The notes beneath the pieces were generated by a model that did not search any database, was not told where the DNA came from, and worked only from the letters and a program-made list of their open reading frames with translations. Made by a program: the position numbers and the translations under genes. Below are positions 1-12,342 of a DNA stretch of 64,000 nt, piece by piece. Each line of letters starts with the position of its first letter. The first letter of the stretch is position 1. The stretch comes from Triatoma infestans (Eukaryota; Arthropoda; Insecta; Hemiptera; Reduviidae), in assembly GCA_011037195.1 (NCBI GenBank), contig JAAEAF010001106.1:59220-123219 (forward strand), written 5' to 3'.

Positions 1-3000
1 TGTATTGTGTTTGGTACAAAGTAAGATTAAAATGCCAACACTTAAACTAACAATAATCCCGATTGCCATAAATAAATTATAAGATATTCTATATACATAA
101 GGAACATCATCATCAAATATCACAGGTGTATCGTAAAGAAATCCTTTGGTAAAACTGAAATAAAATAGTAACTGATTTATGTCATTATCAACATACAGTT
201 TTATTAATAGAGAAATATTGATAATTACTTCATAACCGTATGAGTTACATTGTGAATACAGCCTTCAATGCTGATTATTTTAGTTGTATATTTTATTTTA
301 CCAGAGGCTATTGCCCTCATATTGCCTAATGATAGCCACGTTGTTATTGACAGTCCTGCCAATGTTCCCATAATGACTCCCTGAAATATATAACTGTCTT
401 ATACATTAAGAAAACATGGAATTGTAGATAAATAATCAAATATCTTGTGAATTTTGAAGGTGTACAGTTTTATACTTTATAGCAAGCATTACAAACAGTG
501 CCATGGTGCCAAATTAAATGGAATTACCTTTGTATTGGCATGTCGAAAAAACAAACCAAAAGTGATAATAAAAAAAATTAGTCCCCCAGTAAGACCTAAC
601 AATGTTGTGGCCATCTGAAATAATTAAAAGATTTTATTGTATTTTGTTGAAAATTATTCCGTCCAAAAATTATTAATTGCGAGAAATTATTTATTCACTT
701 GCAATAATCCAGCAGATGGATCCAATACAAAAATTCCACCATTAATAATTAAAGCAAGCAATATAACTATTGATTTCATATATAGATTAGCCCGTGCATT
801 GTTTAATGTAAATGGGGTGAAAGTTTTTACAAAATCTTCAAAAATTATTCCAGATAAACTGTTCATTATGGTTGATAATGAGCTGTAACATATTACATAA
901 AAATTAAGAATTATCAAAAAAATAATTATGAAACAGTTTATCATTTCTAAGAAAGACTATTTATTCATATAATTTACCTTAAAGAAGCAGAGAGAAGTCC
1001 AGCCAAGAATAACCCACTCAGACCTGGCAGATTTCTTCCGATCTTCAAAACATGGTACGTTAGTAACTGATCTGCATCCTTCAGTTCCTAAAGGAATTAT
1101 TTTATAAGTTCTTTCATTTAATAATAAGAATATTAATAGATGAAGACAATCTAATTTTTGGCCCCATCCAACTCTCCATTGAAATTTTTACTCTCTATAT
1201 GAAGATTGTTTAACAAATTGTAATCAAACAGTGAATTATAATTTAGCTTCAGTTTTCGCTTATTTGATTTCTTGATACTTCTGTAGTAAAGGGAAATAAG
1301 CCTGTGGATCTCTTGCGTCATCGCCGCCGGGGCTGGTAAGGGAAAATACAAAATTGTATTGAGAGGGGCCGATACAACTTCCTGGCCATTCAAAACGAAG
1401 GTGGAGCTTGATTCTTTTTAATATAGTTGTATTTATATTTATATTTTATACATATTTATTTATATACATATTTATTTATATTCATATTATTATGTACATA
1501 TTTATTTACATATTACTTTATTTATTGATTTATTTTATTTCCTTAAATATGTTAATAATTTATTTGATTGTTAATCAGAGGCTGCTTGGTTGTGTCGTTA
1601 TTTGCTTGTTGCTTTGATTATGATTTTATAATTTCTGGCTTTATTTTTATTTAGCTTTTAGGATTTTAATTGTTTATCTATAGATTTTACGACTAGAAAC
1701 ATTAAAGGTGATGGAGGGGGCATTAAATAAAAGTACAGTGCAGTCTCGGTTATCCGTCATCTCCAATTATCCGTCACGGTGTTTGTGCCCACACATTATG
1801 TACATATTATGTACTCTTTATTGTACACGGCGCGGGCGCAATATAATTTCTGGATTTTCCAAAATCTAAAATTGGGCGGAACAAACGCGTCTAATCCAAT
1901 TACCGAGGTTGGAAAGTACAGAAATTTTATTGTATCATGAGATTTCTTTCAGGTGACTGGGGATTTTCCAACCAAATGAATTTCGTTCAAAATATGGTTC
2001 CCTTTCCTCCTCTACACTGATACAAGACCCGCTCGCGGCCTTTAAATAATAAGCCTTTGACCTGAGATATTCTCATTATTGAACTAGTTTTCAAATCAGT
2101 CAGTCGATTCCTAAAAGTAATTTCAACTTTCTTCTAATAAGTTTCGTTACGACATACGTTCCAAAAATCTGAAATGTCAGAAAATCGAAGACAAAAACGC
2201 AAGAGAGTTGTCTTGACTCTTTGTGACAAAATAGCCATTGTCAAACGTTTGGAGAATGGTGAAAGCGCTGCAAAAATATCAATAGACTACGGAATTGGAA
2301 GAACGAACGTCAATGATATCAAAAAAAATTCGAAGAAAATTGTTGGCCATGTATCCAAAATGGAATCATTGACGGCAACGCAAAGAAGAGGAAAACGATG
2401 AAATCGTCAACTAATGAAGACTTGGACAATGCATTATTCCAGTGGTTTGTGCAAAGTCGTTCTCATAGACTACCGATATCAGGACCAATTTTATCGGCAA
2501 AAGCCATTGAGTTGAATGGAAAACTTGGTGGTGACCCGAATTTCAAAGCAAGTATCGGTTGGCTCGACAAATTCAAGAATCGGCATGGGATTCGACAGCT
2601 GTGCGTGGTTGGTGGAAAGTTAATTGCTGACAGTTCCGTCGTCGACAGTTACCGCGAAAAACTCCTGACAGAATTAGTAGGATTGGGGTTTAGTCGCGAA
2701 CAATCTTCAATGCTGACGAGACCGGATTATTCTGGAAGGCTCTTCCCGATAAAACTTTGGCTTCTGGTTCCATAAAAGACGTCCATGGTTATAAAATGCA
2801 AAAGGAGAGGATAACCATGATGGTCTGTGCTAATGCTAGTGGTACCTGCAAATTGCCGTTAGCTGTAATTGGAAAATCGAAAAAACCTCGTGTTTTCAAG
2901 AATGTTAATATGGAAAGGCTCCCGGTCGATTATTATGCTCAAAAAAACTCATGGATGGATTTGAGCATTTTCCTCGACTGGTTTCATAAAAAATTTGTTT

Positions 3001-6000
3001 CACGAGTGAAAAAGTTTCTGGAATGTCAAGGCTTGCCACAAAAGGCAATTTTGTTAGTGGACAACGCTGGAAGCCACCCATCTTCAGGGATCAAAAGTGA
3101 CGACGGTAATATAGTATTGCAATACTTATCAGCAAATACAACTCCATTGATACAGCCAATGGATCAAGGGGTTATTGAATCTCTGAAGCGCTATCGTCGC
3201 AGAGCATTGATGGAAAAGTTGCTGTGCGACATGGCGAAAAAAGAATCTGAAATGGCAAGCATACGGAAAACCTACACCATCAAAGATGCTATTTTCAACG
3301 TTGCAGAAGCCTGGGACGAAGTGAAAAAAAATACATTGTGTAGCGCTTGGAATAAACTTTGGCCCCAAAGTTAACCAACATCCAAACAGCAATCAGCAGA
3401 TTCTGAGCCAAGTATCGAGGGCTTCCGCCATTTGGTGACGGAAATGATTCCTGGCGATAATTTAAATGAAAAGGATATCAGTACTTGGATAAAAATGGAT
3501 GATGCTGAAACAGGTCAGAATATTTTGAGTGATGACGAAAAAATTGCAAATTTGCATCCAACTGATGAAAATAATAGCGACAATGAAGAAGATGAAATTC
3601 AAATTTCAAAAATTACTAACACCGAAGCCGAAATTGCGATTTCCAAATTTATTGAATAGTACAAACACCAAGAAGAGTGCGATAGTACATCAAATTTACT
3701 TTTAAGCAAACTGCAAGTTCTTGCAGTCAAGAAAGTGAGGAATTCTAAAAAACAGTCAACAATGATGAGTTTCTTCAAACCCTCACAAGAATAAAATCAA
3801 AGATTAGAAAAAACATGCAACAAATAAATAAAAAATAAATAAAATTAAAAAAATACAAAAAAAAACTTTCTAATGCTGGCTCGGTTTCCGTGACGGTCAC
3901 AACCCCGTCTAAAAAGCAGAGTGGAATGTTTTTAAAAAACTAATAAAATATAAATTCTCCAACCTTGTTTTCTGTTAACCGTCTATTCTATTATCCGACA
4001 ACCGTCTGGTCCCGAACGTGACGGATAATCGAGACTGCACTGTAAATTAGTTTTGCCGACGATTCGTATGTTAAGAACTGGCGGTCCAGTCCAGCTCGCC
4101 GTAGTTCCTGCAGTGATGATGTCAGTAAGACTGATGGTGGCGAGATACAGAGCATGTTACAGTTCAATGGGAGGATGACCAGGGTACCATACTCGGTAAA
4201 AACAATATCTATCAATGATGTAAGATGAGCAAGGCTACGAATGCGGAATATTAATGTTGAAAATACTGAGGCCGAAACTGACAGCCCGACAAAAGGACAT
4301 GAGTCATACAGTCATACAGCATGATTCAGCGAAGAGTAAACAATATTAGTAGTAGCATTTTCACAGCCGTGAGAGTTTTCTTCAAAGTTGCCAACCGAAT
4401 CAACATTTGAATAAGCAAAACTAACTACTTGCACCGCTCAATTAGACCAAGTAATTACTAACATCACTAATATCATCAATTCATCACACTTCTCTCGGCC
4501 ACTGTAATCTCTCTATATACGCCTTTCTCTCAAGTTACGTAATATAAATTGTAAGTAGTGAGTTTATGGTTTTTCATTTTCATTTCTCCAGTCAGCTTTG
4601 AGATTAACATTACGGCAGTTACCTCAAGATTACTATTACAAACAGACGACAACTTAAAGGTTTTTGTTTTCTCCTACGCCATGACTTCGGCCATTCTTCG
4701 TCGCACGGCCCAGCCAAACAAAAGCTGCGCTGGCGACTGATGTTGTTCATTTATTTGGATATCTAGGAGCAACCTGAGAACAATCTCGAAGGTGCACACT
4801 ACTTCATCCCCGTAATTTTGAATGTAGATAATTTTATTTTTGGGTATTTAGAAAATAAATTCTATGTTCTCGGTTATTAAAAGCTTTAATCATCATCAAC
4901 AGTACTAAATGAATACTTATAAAAACACACATCTCTTAACCGTAAAAGAGCTTCCAGGGACCAAACAAACGCGAACTTTGAAGCGAGTAATCCAGGTACG
5001 ATTTCAGTGAAGGTTCAAAAGATTTGATCTCTCAGATTGGAACTGAAGACTGTTGCAATTAAGCCTATATTTTGCATGCTAATTTTCTGATATGCTTTAA
5101 TTTATAAATTGTAAATTACCTTACTGAGAACTGGATCGCAGTTATGATACGTGGTATAAATCAGTAATCCTATAATGACAGACGATGCAAACACTATAAA
5201 AAATGCTGCAGCACTGCTGATTATTACACTGTAAAACAATGAAAACCATACTGAAAAGCGAATGCATTATATTTTTTTTTTAATGAAAGTTGATATCTAT
5301 AGCACCTCTTATATATTTATATGTTATCCTCCAAAATTTAGATAAATAAAGGGTCATACTTGGGAGTCTAATCTAAATATGAATTATACAGTTAATTTAC
5401 TAACATTTTTACTTTTTTATAAGTAGATACTGATAAACAGCGCTGTATAACGCCTGCATTTGTACATACAAGCTGAAATGACATTGAGAAACCAACAATC
5501 CATAATAGCCATGAAGAATATCTTGAAAAAGGACTTGGATTGAAACTGTAAAATATAATTTTATTCTGTTAAATGGTTGAGGAAGATAATAATTATCTTG
5601 CAGGATATGATTACATCATCAAAACATAAAATTTCGACAATTTGACACCATCGCAATGTTTTACTGTTACAGCAGTAAGTCGTTTCTTACCATTACCTAT
5701 ATATTATATTGCGGAATATTTTCGAACATCGATCTACACAATATTTACCACAATATTTATGTGAGCAACGGAGGCTCCAGTCAGAGTATATAGTGCATTG
5801 GGAACTTCAAAATCTCACTCTGCTTATTTGAGGAATTCCAAATCTAAAGCACCCCTTCCAGGTCTATTCACTTGGGAAATTCATATCTAGCTTAGAGTAA
5901 GATTTTTACTCTATTTATATATTTATTTACGAATACTTTTTAGATACACAGGATTCTGCTTTCTCCGAACGATGGCCTCCAAACCATAAGGTGTATTAGA

Positions 6001-9000
6001 AGTACACAGTATCTTTGGTTCCCCCAAGAAATTACAGAAGCCGTCACTTTCTAGGGCTGGCTTCTAAATTTGCACTACCCAAAGAAAGGAAGCGTTAATT
6101 TCTACAGCTTATTTTTGTTCTGACCTGCAGACTTTTGATTTTTAACAAGTGTTCTTTAAATAACCACTGCCCCAAGCGGGAAACCGTTAATATCCACAGC
6201 CCATTTTTGCTCAGACCGATGCAGGAATTTGACTTTAACCTTCAGATCTTTTGAAGTTCTCAGCTGCCTCAGTCCCGGGAGGATTCTCCGTGGGGGAGTT
6301 CCCGAAATTTATCTCATTTCTAACCTTTTCTTAGAATAGATCACTCATTCATGAAAAGAGGTTCCGACCCAAAAAACGGAAGTTTCATCACTTTCCTTGC
6401 CACATTTCCTACTATTTCGTAAGTCTTAATGCTATAACGTGGCCTGGATATTTCTAGATAATTTAGGGATAATTCTGTCATTCCTAGCTATCAGGTATTG
6501 CCAAACAGTTTTCGAACTATTAGCCTTGAAATCAGCGTTTTAATGGCGGCTTGACTTCTTATAGAATTAAATATCCTGATTAGATTATTTCTATCGAGAT
6601 TTAAAAGAACACACATCCCAATTGCGCGGATTTCCGCCTGGATTCTGGTAACCTTGACTACTAACTCTAAGTAAGTTCTTGGCTTACATTTCTACCCTAG
6701 TGTTCGCTTATTATGAGAATAGTATAGTCCCCTTCGTTGTCCGTTCAGTCTAAGTGAAAAGGTATGGTATTGATGATATCCTTTCACATGTGGGTCCTAG
6801 ACGTACATCCCATGTTTTAACTGCTATCATACGAAATGCATTTATTTATTTTTCAACGCTACACAATCCTACGTTATCTACAATATTAGCAATTGTTTTA
6901 ATCACTGTAGAGCATTTAGATTAAGAAGCGCTTGTACAATGTTATTCACCACCTATTTAAAAACAATGTGTGGCAAACTTGTTGATTTTTAGACCCTACC
7001 GAAAATGATTAGAATTTTATGTGTTTTTATTAATTCAATATATAGTAGGCAAATGTTTGTAAAAACAAAATACTATGTATTACTTAAGAAAATGAAGTCT
7101 TCCTCCATCATTAGCAATCTCTATTACTCTATTTACACCGCCCACATTTTGAATACTAATTATCATTATTGTGATAATTGAGCCGTACATAAACAATGCC
7201 TGTATGAAGTCCGACCATACTACACCTCTTAATCCACCCTGAAAGAGAAAGGTTGTTGATACAAATATAAAACATTTATAACAAAATAAATAAAGAATTA
7301 CTTACCATAAGTGTGTAAATAGGGCATAACCAGCATACGATTGATGTTAATAGATAAAAAGGAATTGGGATCACTATAAGATAAAAAAGTATTAATATCT
7401 CTGATTTTAATAAGTTGCTGTAGATTATTGTTAAGAGAAAGTTTAGTATTGCCTATTTAGTACCTTTAGCCACTGCAGTGCATGATGAGTACATGATTAA
7501 TACAGCGTATATAATCTGGAAATAAAAACTCGGGATGTATTTATGCGACTTGCAACAAAATATTTTGTAGGGAAGGGAATAGCTAAGTTGTTAGAGTGCT
7601 GGACTCCTACGCGGAGATCCCGGGTTCGAATCCAGCTGTGTTGCCTGTAGATTTTTTCCTCCTAGGAGCCTCTACTGCTCACAGTCCGGTGATGGACAGT
7701 GTTGCTTGTAACGAGAGAACACTATCCGGATGCAGGCAGTACACTGAGAAGGCTCCGGGCGCCAGTTAGTATAATGTTAACGCGCACTAAATTAAGAAAA
7801 AAAATTACTTTGTAACCAAAAGATTACCCTCTAACTATTAATATTTTAAAATTTCTATCTATAATTTATTATTTCAGTATTTAATGTAATCTGTTTCTTT
7901 CAATACACCAGAACCTACAATTTGTTGGTTAAAATTGCATTAATAAATTCCAAGTTTATTGGTCTATATCCCATTATTTTTAATAGAATCCTTAGCCTCT
8001 GCCATTATTTACGTTACCTGCTAACTCTGGATGATTGTGATAAATTAATTTACCAATCTACATTGCATGTATTCGAGAAACACTATTGTTCTCTCCATCA
8101 TTAAGAAAATTATGCACTGTCACATGTCCAGTATTAAATGGTTATTACAGTTCCATTATATACATTTTTCCTTGCATTATAATTAAATACATCAATCCCC
8201 AATTCCCCGTTTCCATATCCGCAGGGATCCCAATTTGACTATTACTATTATCACTCATAAATTACCTAGTTCCTCCCATATCAGAGAATCACCCCAGAAA
8301 GCAGATCTATTATTATAATTACGAGTAACCATTAAGACTGTTTATAATTTTGTTAATACAGAATTAGTTATTATTTTTCATGTTTTTATTATCAATAAAC
8401 ACTACAGCCTATTGTAAGATTAACAAACTTTCTTCAAACTTGGAACTATTACATTACTAAAAAATATAGTTTTTACTTTCTCTTACCCCCTAGTAGAGTA
8501 AGTATTACGATCGTGCCAGATTTTGGAAATTAAGTTTTCACCAATAATACATGTTTGGGGTACCCTGAATATGAAAAAAATATTTTAGAGAATAGTTTTG
8601 TTCATGTATGTGTGGCTATATATATATATATGTTTTGTGTGAGTGTGTGTGTGTTTGTGTTTTAACAGAATATCTCAAAAACGAAGCGCCGCAGGAAGCT
8701 CATGGATTCCGTCTATGTAATTCCACGGCATCAGGGACGAAGACTTGGGGCAAAATTTCACTGAATTTTTTTTTTAGTTTTTCCTGATTTTCTCGCAACC
8801 TGCTCCAATTTTCGTTAAACTTAGTATACTATGTTTTAATTACAAAACAAGAGAAGCTGTTGGATAAAAAAATTGAATGACATTTTTTCAGAATATTTGT
8901 AAAACTGATCCTTTCTGCTGTGTAGAAAAGGTCTTCGAACACATATTCAATGTTTCTCCAAACAAATTACACTGTAATGAATTATTTAAAACATTACCTG

Positions 9001-10006
9001 GGCAATTGTATACATTGCAGACCCTAGTAAACGTGAAGCTTTATTGAATCGCTTTTCAAGATACTGAAACGCAAAAGGAAACAATATAATGTGACTAAAG
9101 CAAAACTAGTGCAGTACAATAACATTAAAATAATAATATTAAACGCTTTCCCATTTTCTATTGCGCTCTTTATTAACTATTGGAAATGATAAAAGGAAAT
9201 GCTATTTTATCTTCAGTTTCATAACTACAGTGTTTATAGATACGAATGGGTTTACATAAGCGAAAATGTAGATAAATAGGAAATAAGTGTTTTGTATGAA
9301 TCAGCTATTTGAATAGTAAAGTATAAAATGTATTAACCTCAAAATAAGAAGAGTACTTTAATTCATAAAATACTGGAATGTAAAAGAAATAGAAGATAGT
9401 ATAACCAGCTAAAACTCCAAAAGGTAAGAAAAGCAATTGAAGTCCATAATAGTATGATTCTCTGGACATAGAAACAATACCTATGCTTGAAACTGTACTG
9501 AAATAGATAAGAAACAAAATAGTATATTATTTGTTACTTGTAAAAAGTTATTCTAATTGTTGTTATTATTATTATTAGCTAAAGCAGGTTAGTTATACAT
9601 GCTTCTTAGAGCAGCAAGGACTCAATGTTCTGAACTCTAAAGTTTAAATAAACACGAAGTTTCAGTATGACCATTAAAACAATAATAGTTGTCGGTAATG
9701 TAATACTCGAAAGGTTTTAAATTTTGTAATATGATCTTTATTAACAGAGATTAAAGAATAATAAGCGATTTCAATTTAGACATTTGTCGACAGAAATTTT
9801 AGACTTCAAATAAATCAATAATACCTTGCCATGTTGGATAGAATTAGAGGTATTGCAGGTATATTCCTTCCACCAAATAAATATTCCTCGACTGTATTAG
9901 ACTTGTTCTTCCTAATACCATGGTAAAGTCCAAAGCCCGTAGATAATATTAACATTAATATAAATATTGTATAGTCTATCCAGGTCATTTCGACTGCTTC
10001 CTGCAT
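1..10006 (-). CDS. SLC5-family sodium:solute symporter, tandem copy A (3' end outside window)
   Basis: Predicted plasma-membrane sodium-coupled solute transporter of the SSF/SLC5 fold; the substrate cannot be read from sequence. Coding exons, 5' to 3' on the minus strand: 9825-10006, 9338-9497, 8998-9063, 7464-7515, 7306-7373, 7084-7238, 5405-5545, 5120-5228, 978-1087, 699-882, 528-614, 229-380 and 1-154 (continues left of the window). Every junction is GT-AG and every visible exon is open. Family marks: the N-terminal VEEYLFGGRNIPAIPLILSN, the R-E-x-Y-Y-Y-G segment in exon 2, GGLRGVVWSDFIQAL in exon 6, TNAG-x-IQRCLSV in exon 7 and the LSAAL-S-SLSTIMNSLSG helix (exons 9-10), equivalent to the SLC5 TM8 sodium-site region. 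The start is the Met of MQEAVEMTW, shared by all copies. The 4-kb intron 1088-5119 holds the Tigger element. Only the last ~30 codons are missing, judged from copy B. Confidence 0.9.
1736..4042 (+). mobile_element. Tigger/pogo-type DNA transposon with TA target duplication
   Basis: Terminal inverted repeats of about 24 bp begin CAGTGCAGTCTCGGTTATCC and differ at one position between the ends. The element is flanked by TA at 1734-1735 and 4043-4044, the target duplication of the Tc1/mariner/pogo superfamily. Inside is a broken transposase gene (2174-3794) followed by an A-rich stretch with polyadenylation-like AATAAA motifs (3818-3850). It lies in the intron between exons 8 and 9 of copy A. 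The matching intron sites in copies B (about 13959) and C (about 26463) are empty, so insertion followed duplication. Confidence 0.95.
2174..3794 (+). pseudogene. Tigger-type transposase, inactivated by frameshifts and stops
   Basis: The transposase would cut and paste the surrounding element. The N-terminal block (2174-2401, MSENRRQKRKRVVLT) is a CENP-B/pogo helix-turn-helix DNA-binding domain. A frameshift near 2385-2400 leads to a second HTH/CENP-B block (2398-2700). A one-base loss near 2703 shifts into the DDE catalytic core (about 2709-3374): NADETGLFW, then LLVDNAGSHP, then LIQPMDQGVIESLKR, giving the three expected acidic residues. A stop at about 3372 and another at 3657-3659 interrupt an acidic C-terminal region. 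The frame ends at 3792-3794 just after QSTMMSFFKP, which fits a PCNA-interacting (PIP) box, Q-x-x-[ILM]-x-x-F-F. Four lesions make this copy non-autonomous. PCNA binding is known for the pogo transposase; here it is inferred from the motif. Confidence 0.92.
4046..5100. other. Intron segment shared by copies A, B and C
   Basis: The stretch from about 4046 to 4740 is homologous to 13963-14390 and to about 26465-27190, at the same place between exons 8 and 9. On the minus strand all three contain short open stretches around a hydrophobic VKVLLLILFTVG-like segment, but the frames are broken differently in each copy. I see no intact gene. It may be an old gene fragment or transposon carried through the duplications. 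Copy D lacks it at that position. Confidence 0.5.
6180..6960 (-). pseudogene. Decayed LINE fragment (RNase H region) in copy A intron
   Basis: The minus-strand translation around 6480-6770 retains pieces resembling the RNase H domain of a Jockey/R1-type non-LTR retrotransposon: an A-E-I-x-AIGMCVLLNL stretch followed by SQAAIKTLIS. Frames are broken throughout. Homologous relics sit in the same intron (exon 6 to exon 7) of copies B, C and D, so the element was already there in the ancestral gene. Confidence 0.6.
7570..7807 (+). mobile_element. tRNA-derived SINE (family 1) in copy A intron 3
   Basis: The head resembles a tRNA: an A-box-like AATAGCTAAGTTGTTAGAG and a B-box GGTTCGAATCC. It is followed by the family body (CCTAGGAGCCTCTACTG, GGTGATGGACAGTG, GAGAGAACACTATCCGG, GAGAAGGCTCCGGGCGCC) and an A-rich end. 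The same insertion is present in the same intron of copies B (16900-17130) and C (29868-30928). Other copies: 32447-32640, 45004-45246 and a fragment at 24317-24396. Confidence 0.85.
8630..8930 (+). repeat. Dispersed repeat with GT microsatellite head
   Basis: A TG/GT-rich run (about 8636-8660) leads into TTTTAACAGAATATCTCAAAAACG and a further ~250 bp. Related sequence occurs at 57080-57400, in part at 53930-54240 and 36655-36850, and inverted near 33420-33480. No coding capacity is seen. It lies in intron 3 of copy A. Confidence 0.6.
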
Positions 10007-10139
10007 TTTTAATAACTGGGCAAAATTAAATAAGTTTAGAAAAGTTAATAAACCCACTTCTGTTAGAAATTTAATGCTAAAGAACAGAGTGTGAACCGTT
10101 GGTCCGAAGAAACACCCTAAAAAAAAATTGAACCTCATT

Positions 10140-11030
10140 TTGGTTATACAAATTAAATTAAACAGGGCCGCAACAATTACATTATTATTTTACAGTATTT
10201 TTATATTTATTACAATAATTTGGAATATTTAATAAATATAATAAATTAATTGTAAACGACTTTAAGAGATTCTTGCACTAATAAATAAAATAATTAATTT
10301 AAAAAAGTCATTAACGTCTATAAAATAAATTGATTTCTGGCCAGCGTTATATTTCGAGGTGAAACGCTGCTAAAGAAATCAGTATGTAATCTAACCTCTA
10401 CCATTTATTTAGAACCCAATCTTTCAATAATTACAGTTATTGTTTACAAACTTATTTAAGACATGTTATACTAAAAGTCTTTAATTTTGGTTTACAACTT
10501 AAATAAATTTTCAAAATTTGAAATAGATGAATAAATAATTCAAATAAAGGATTAGTTATGAACAGTAACACCTTGCGTCTGCTTGATTAGAAAGAGAGTA
10601 TTAAATGTGATTCCTGAGCCGGTTTCTTCACCACTTGTTATGTGGTAATTTTGTACAACAAAACCTTTGGCCCAAGAACACATGAAGAGCCAGGGCCTGG
10701 CTAAGATTTTTATTTGTGATTTCAGAACACCATACATGAGTTTACTTTGTACTCGAGAGAAATGTACTTAAAATGTTAAGTAGAAAAATATTTAAGAGCA
10801 ATGTAGTCTGGATATAGAATTACATTCGATAGCAAATATAACTCAAAAGTTGAGTAGTAAATGGAGCTTGAGTACAAAAATTTGGAGTTCAAATTGTGTA
10901 TTTAGTTTCTTTTACTGCAGAAAGCGGAAGTATAGTGTTAAGTTTTCAAAATCGTGTTTTCACCTTGATATTTTTAACGAATGGTATGTGGATTTGTGCG
11001 AACAATATATCTCAAAGAGTTATCTTCCTT
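10140..11030. other. 5' flank of copy A, duplicated with the other copies
   Basis: This non-coding block upstream of the copy A start has counterparts upstream of B (about 19800-20630), D (about 51600-52190) and the orphan unit E (57470-58620). It must contain any promoter and 5' UTR, but I cannot place a TATA box or initiator confidently. An open stretch at 10552-10737 on the minus strand is open in B as well, but is broken in D and E. Confidence 0.6.
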
Positions 11031-11032
11031 AA

Positions 11033-11390
11033 ATGTACACGACGCCCTTCTGTGTAAAAAAATACGATCTATTACCCGTGAACGAAATTGAGCAAAGTCT
11101 CTTTTATTGGGACCAAGTGCTTCTACGACCAACAGTAGCGACTACCCGCCCAGATATAGCCTGGCACGATAAGACTAGAGATCGGGTAATTCTAATTAAT
11201 ATCACCATGCCGGATGCCACTAACATGCTCCGGGCATATATATATACAGATAAAATTAAGATATATAGACCGCTCGCGACCAAGATATGTGTCCTTTGGA
11301 CGGGAGGTTTCCACTTTGAGGAATATCCCCTTGATTCTATTGGGTTCGACCCTGGGGCCCTCGATGCTTGGGGTGGGTGGTACTAAGCCA
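11033..11390 (+). pseudogene. LINE ORF2 C-terminal remnant, A-B spacer
   Basis: The reading frame holds TTRPDIAWHDKTRDRVILIN followed by IKIYRPLATKI, a pattern typical of the extreme C-terminus of some non-LTR retrotransposon polyproteins (a basic 'KPDIV..D...R...LIDV..P...N' block). The frame slips near 11214. A sister copy lies at about 20640-20960, at the same place relative to copy B, so the insertion predates the A/B duplication. Lineage not resolved. Confidence 0.6.
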
Positions 11391-11439
11391 GAGCCTAATG
11401 TAAGAAATTCAGCTAGCAGTGGTGCTGCACTACAGTAGA

Positions 11440-12342
11440 ACAGTTAAAAGGTCCTGCAATATGCACCACATTGCCCTTTACGCCTGGGGAGTAAAGAATA
11501 ACAATTATACGTTGAGCGGCCGATCAGAGTCTGGACCCTTCTGAACAATATTAATTAACCACTTGTGCACTCTCGGATCAAATTCTTCTTCACTTATAGA
11601 AGTGTTTTAAAATAAATTAATGTTAATTACTCACAATTAGTCGATGCACTTCAAGCTAACGTTAAAAAAAATGTTTTCAGTTATTTATTGTTGTTTAGTT
11701 TTAATGAAAAAAATTTAAATTAGACACAAAAACAAAACATGATCACAGAGCAGTATCAAACACGTCTATACACAAATGTTATTTCACCCTTTCAAATGTT
11801 ACTGGGATTTCTCGTCTGTTATTGGCTGACTTTTGGTCTGCAATGTAAATATATTCGAGTGATTAAATGCCAAATGTGCTAATCAATATGCATCCCCCCA
11901 CCACTGTATTAAATTTAGGATCAATTGAATAAAAATTTGCAAATTTTAAGAGAATAAGAAAATGGAAGTAAACAATCAACATCTGGGTAAACTTAGTGTA
12001 TCATTGTATTTATTATATGATGAAATACGAGTATGTGTTGTGTGAATAGAGAGTTGTTTGTAGCTCCTTTTCAGTGTTTGTTTAGTGTTTAATAACAACC
12101 TGCTGAGATTTATTTAACAATACTGCCAAATTCTCATATTTGCTCATCATATTTATAATCATTTAATGTGAAAGAGGAAACTCTTTTTGTTCATAATCTT
12201 TTTAAACTGAGGTCCTAATTTAAGGGAGATTATTACTGAGTTGAGTTGTTAGGCAAATTTAGTAACAAGATATTCATTTTTTTTTTTGTAATTTCTTTCA
12301 CCTTTAAAGACAAAATATATTTAGAAAAATAAAATAAAACCT
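11440..12342. other. A-B spacer, no gene seen
   Basis: This AT-rich sequence downstream of copy B is homologous to about 21400-22130 and 36866-37310 in the other spacers. No convincing ORF, RNA gene or intact repeat was found. Confidence 0.6.

Noticed and set aside
4558..4740. Short ORF with hydrophobic N-terminus
   Set aside because: The homologous sequences in copies B and C are not open in the same frame.
7570..7650. tRNA gene
   Set aside because: A- and B-box-like sequences are followed by a shared 150-bp non-tRNA body in several copies; these are SINE heads.
9305..9517. Stand-alone 70-aa membrane protein
   Set aside because: It is exon 2 of the SLC5 gene extended into introns; similar short ORFs at 16401, 19433, 29372, 35074 and 51212 are also single exons.
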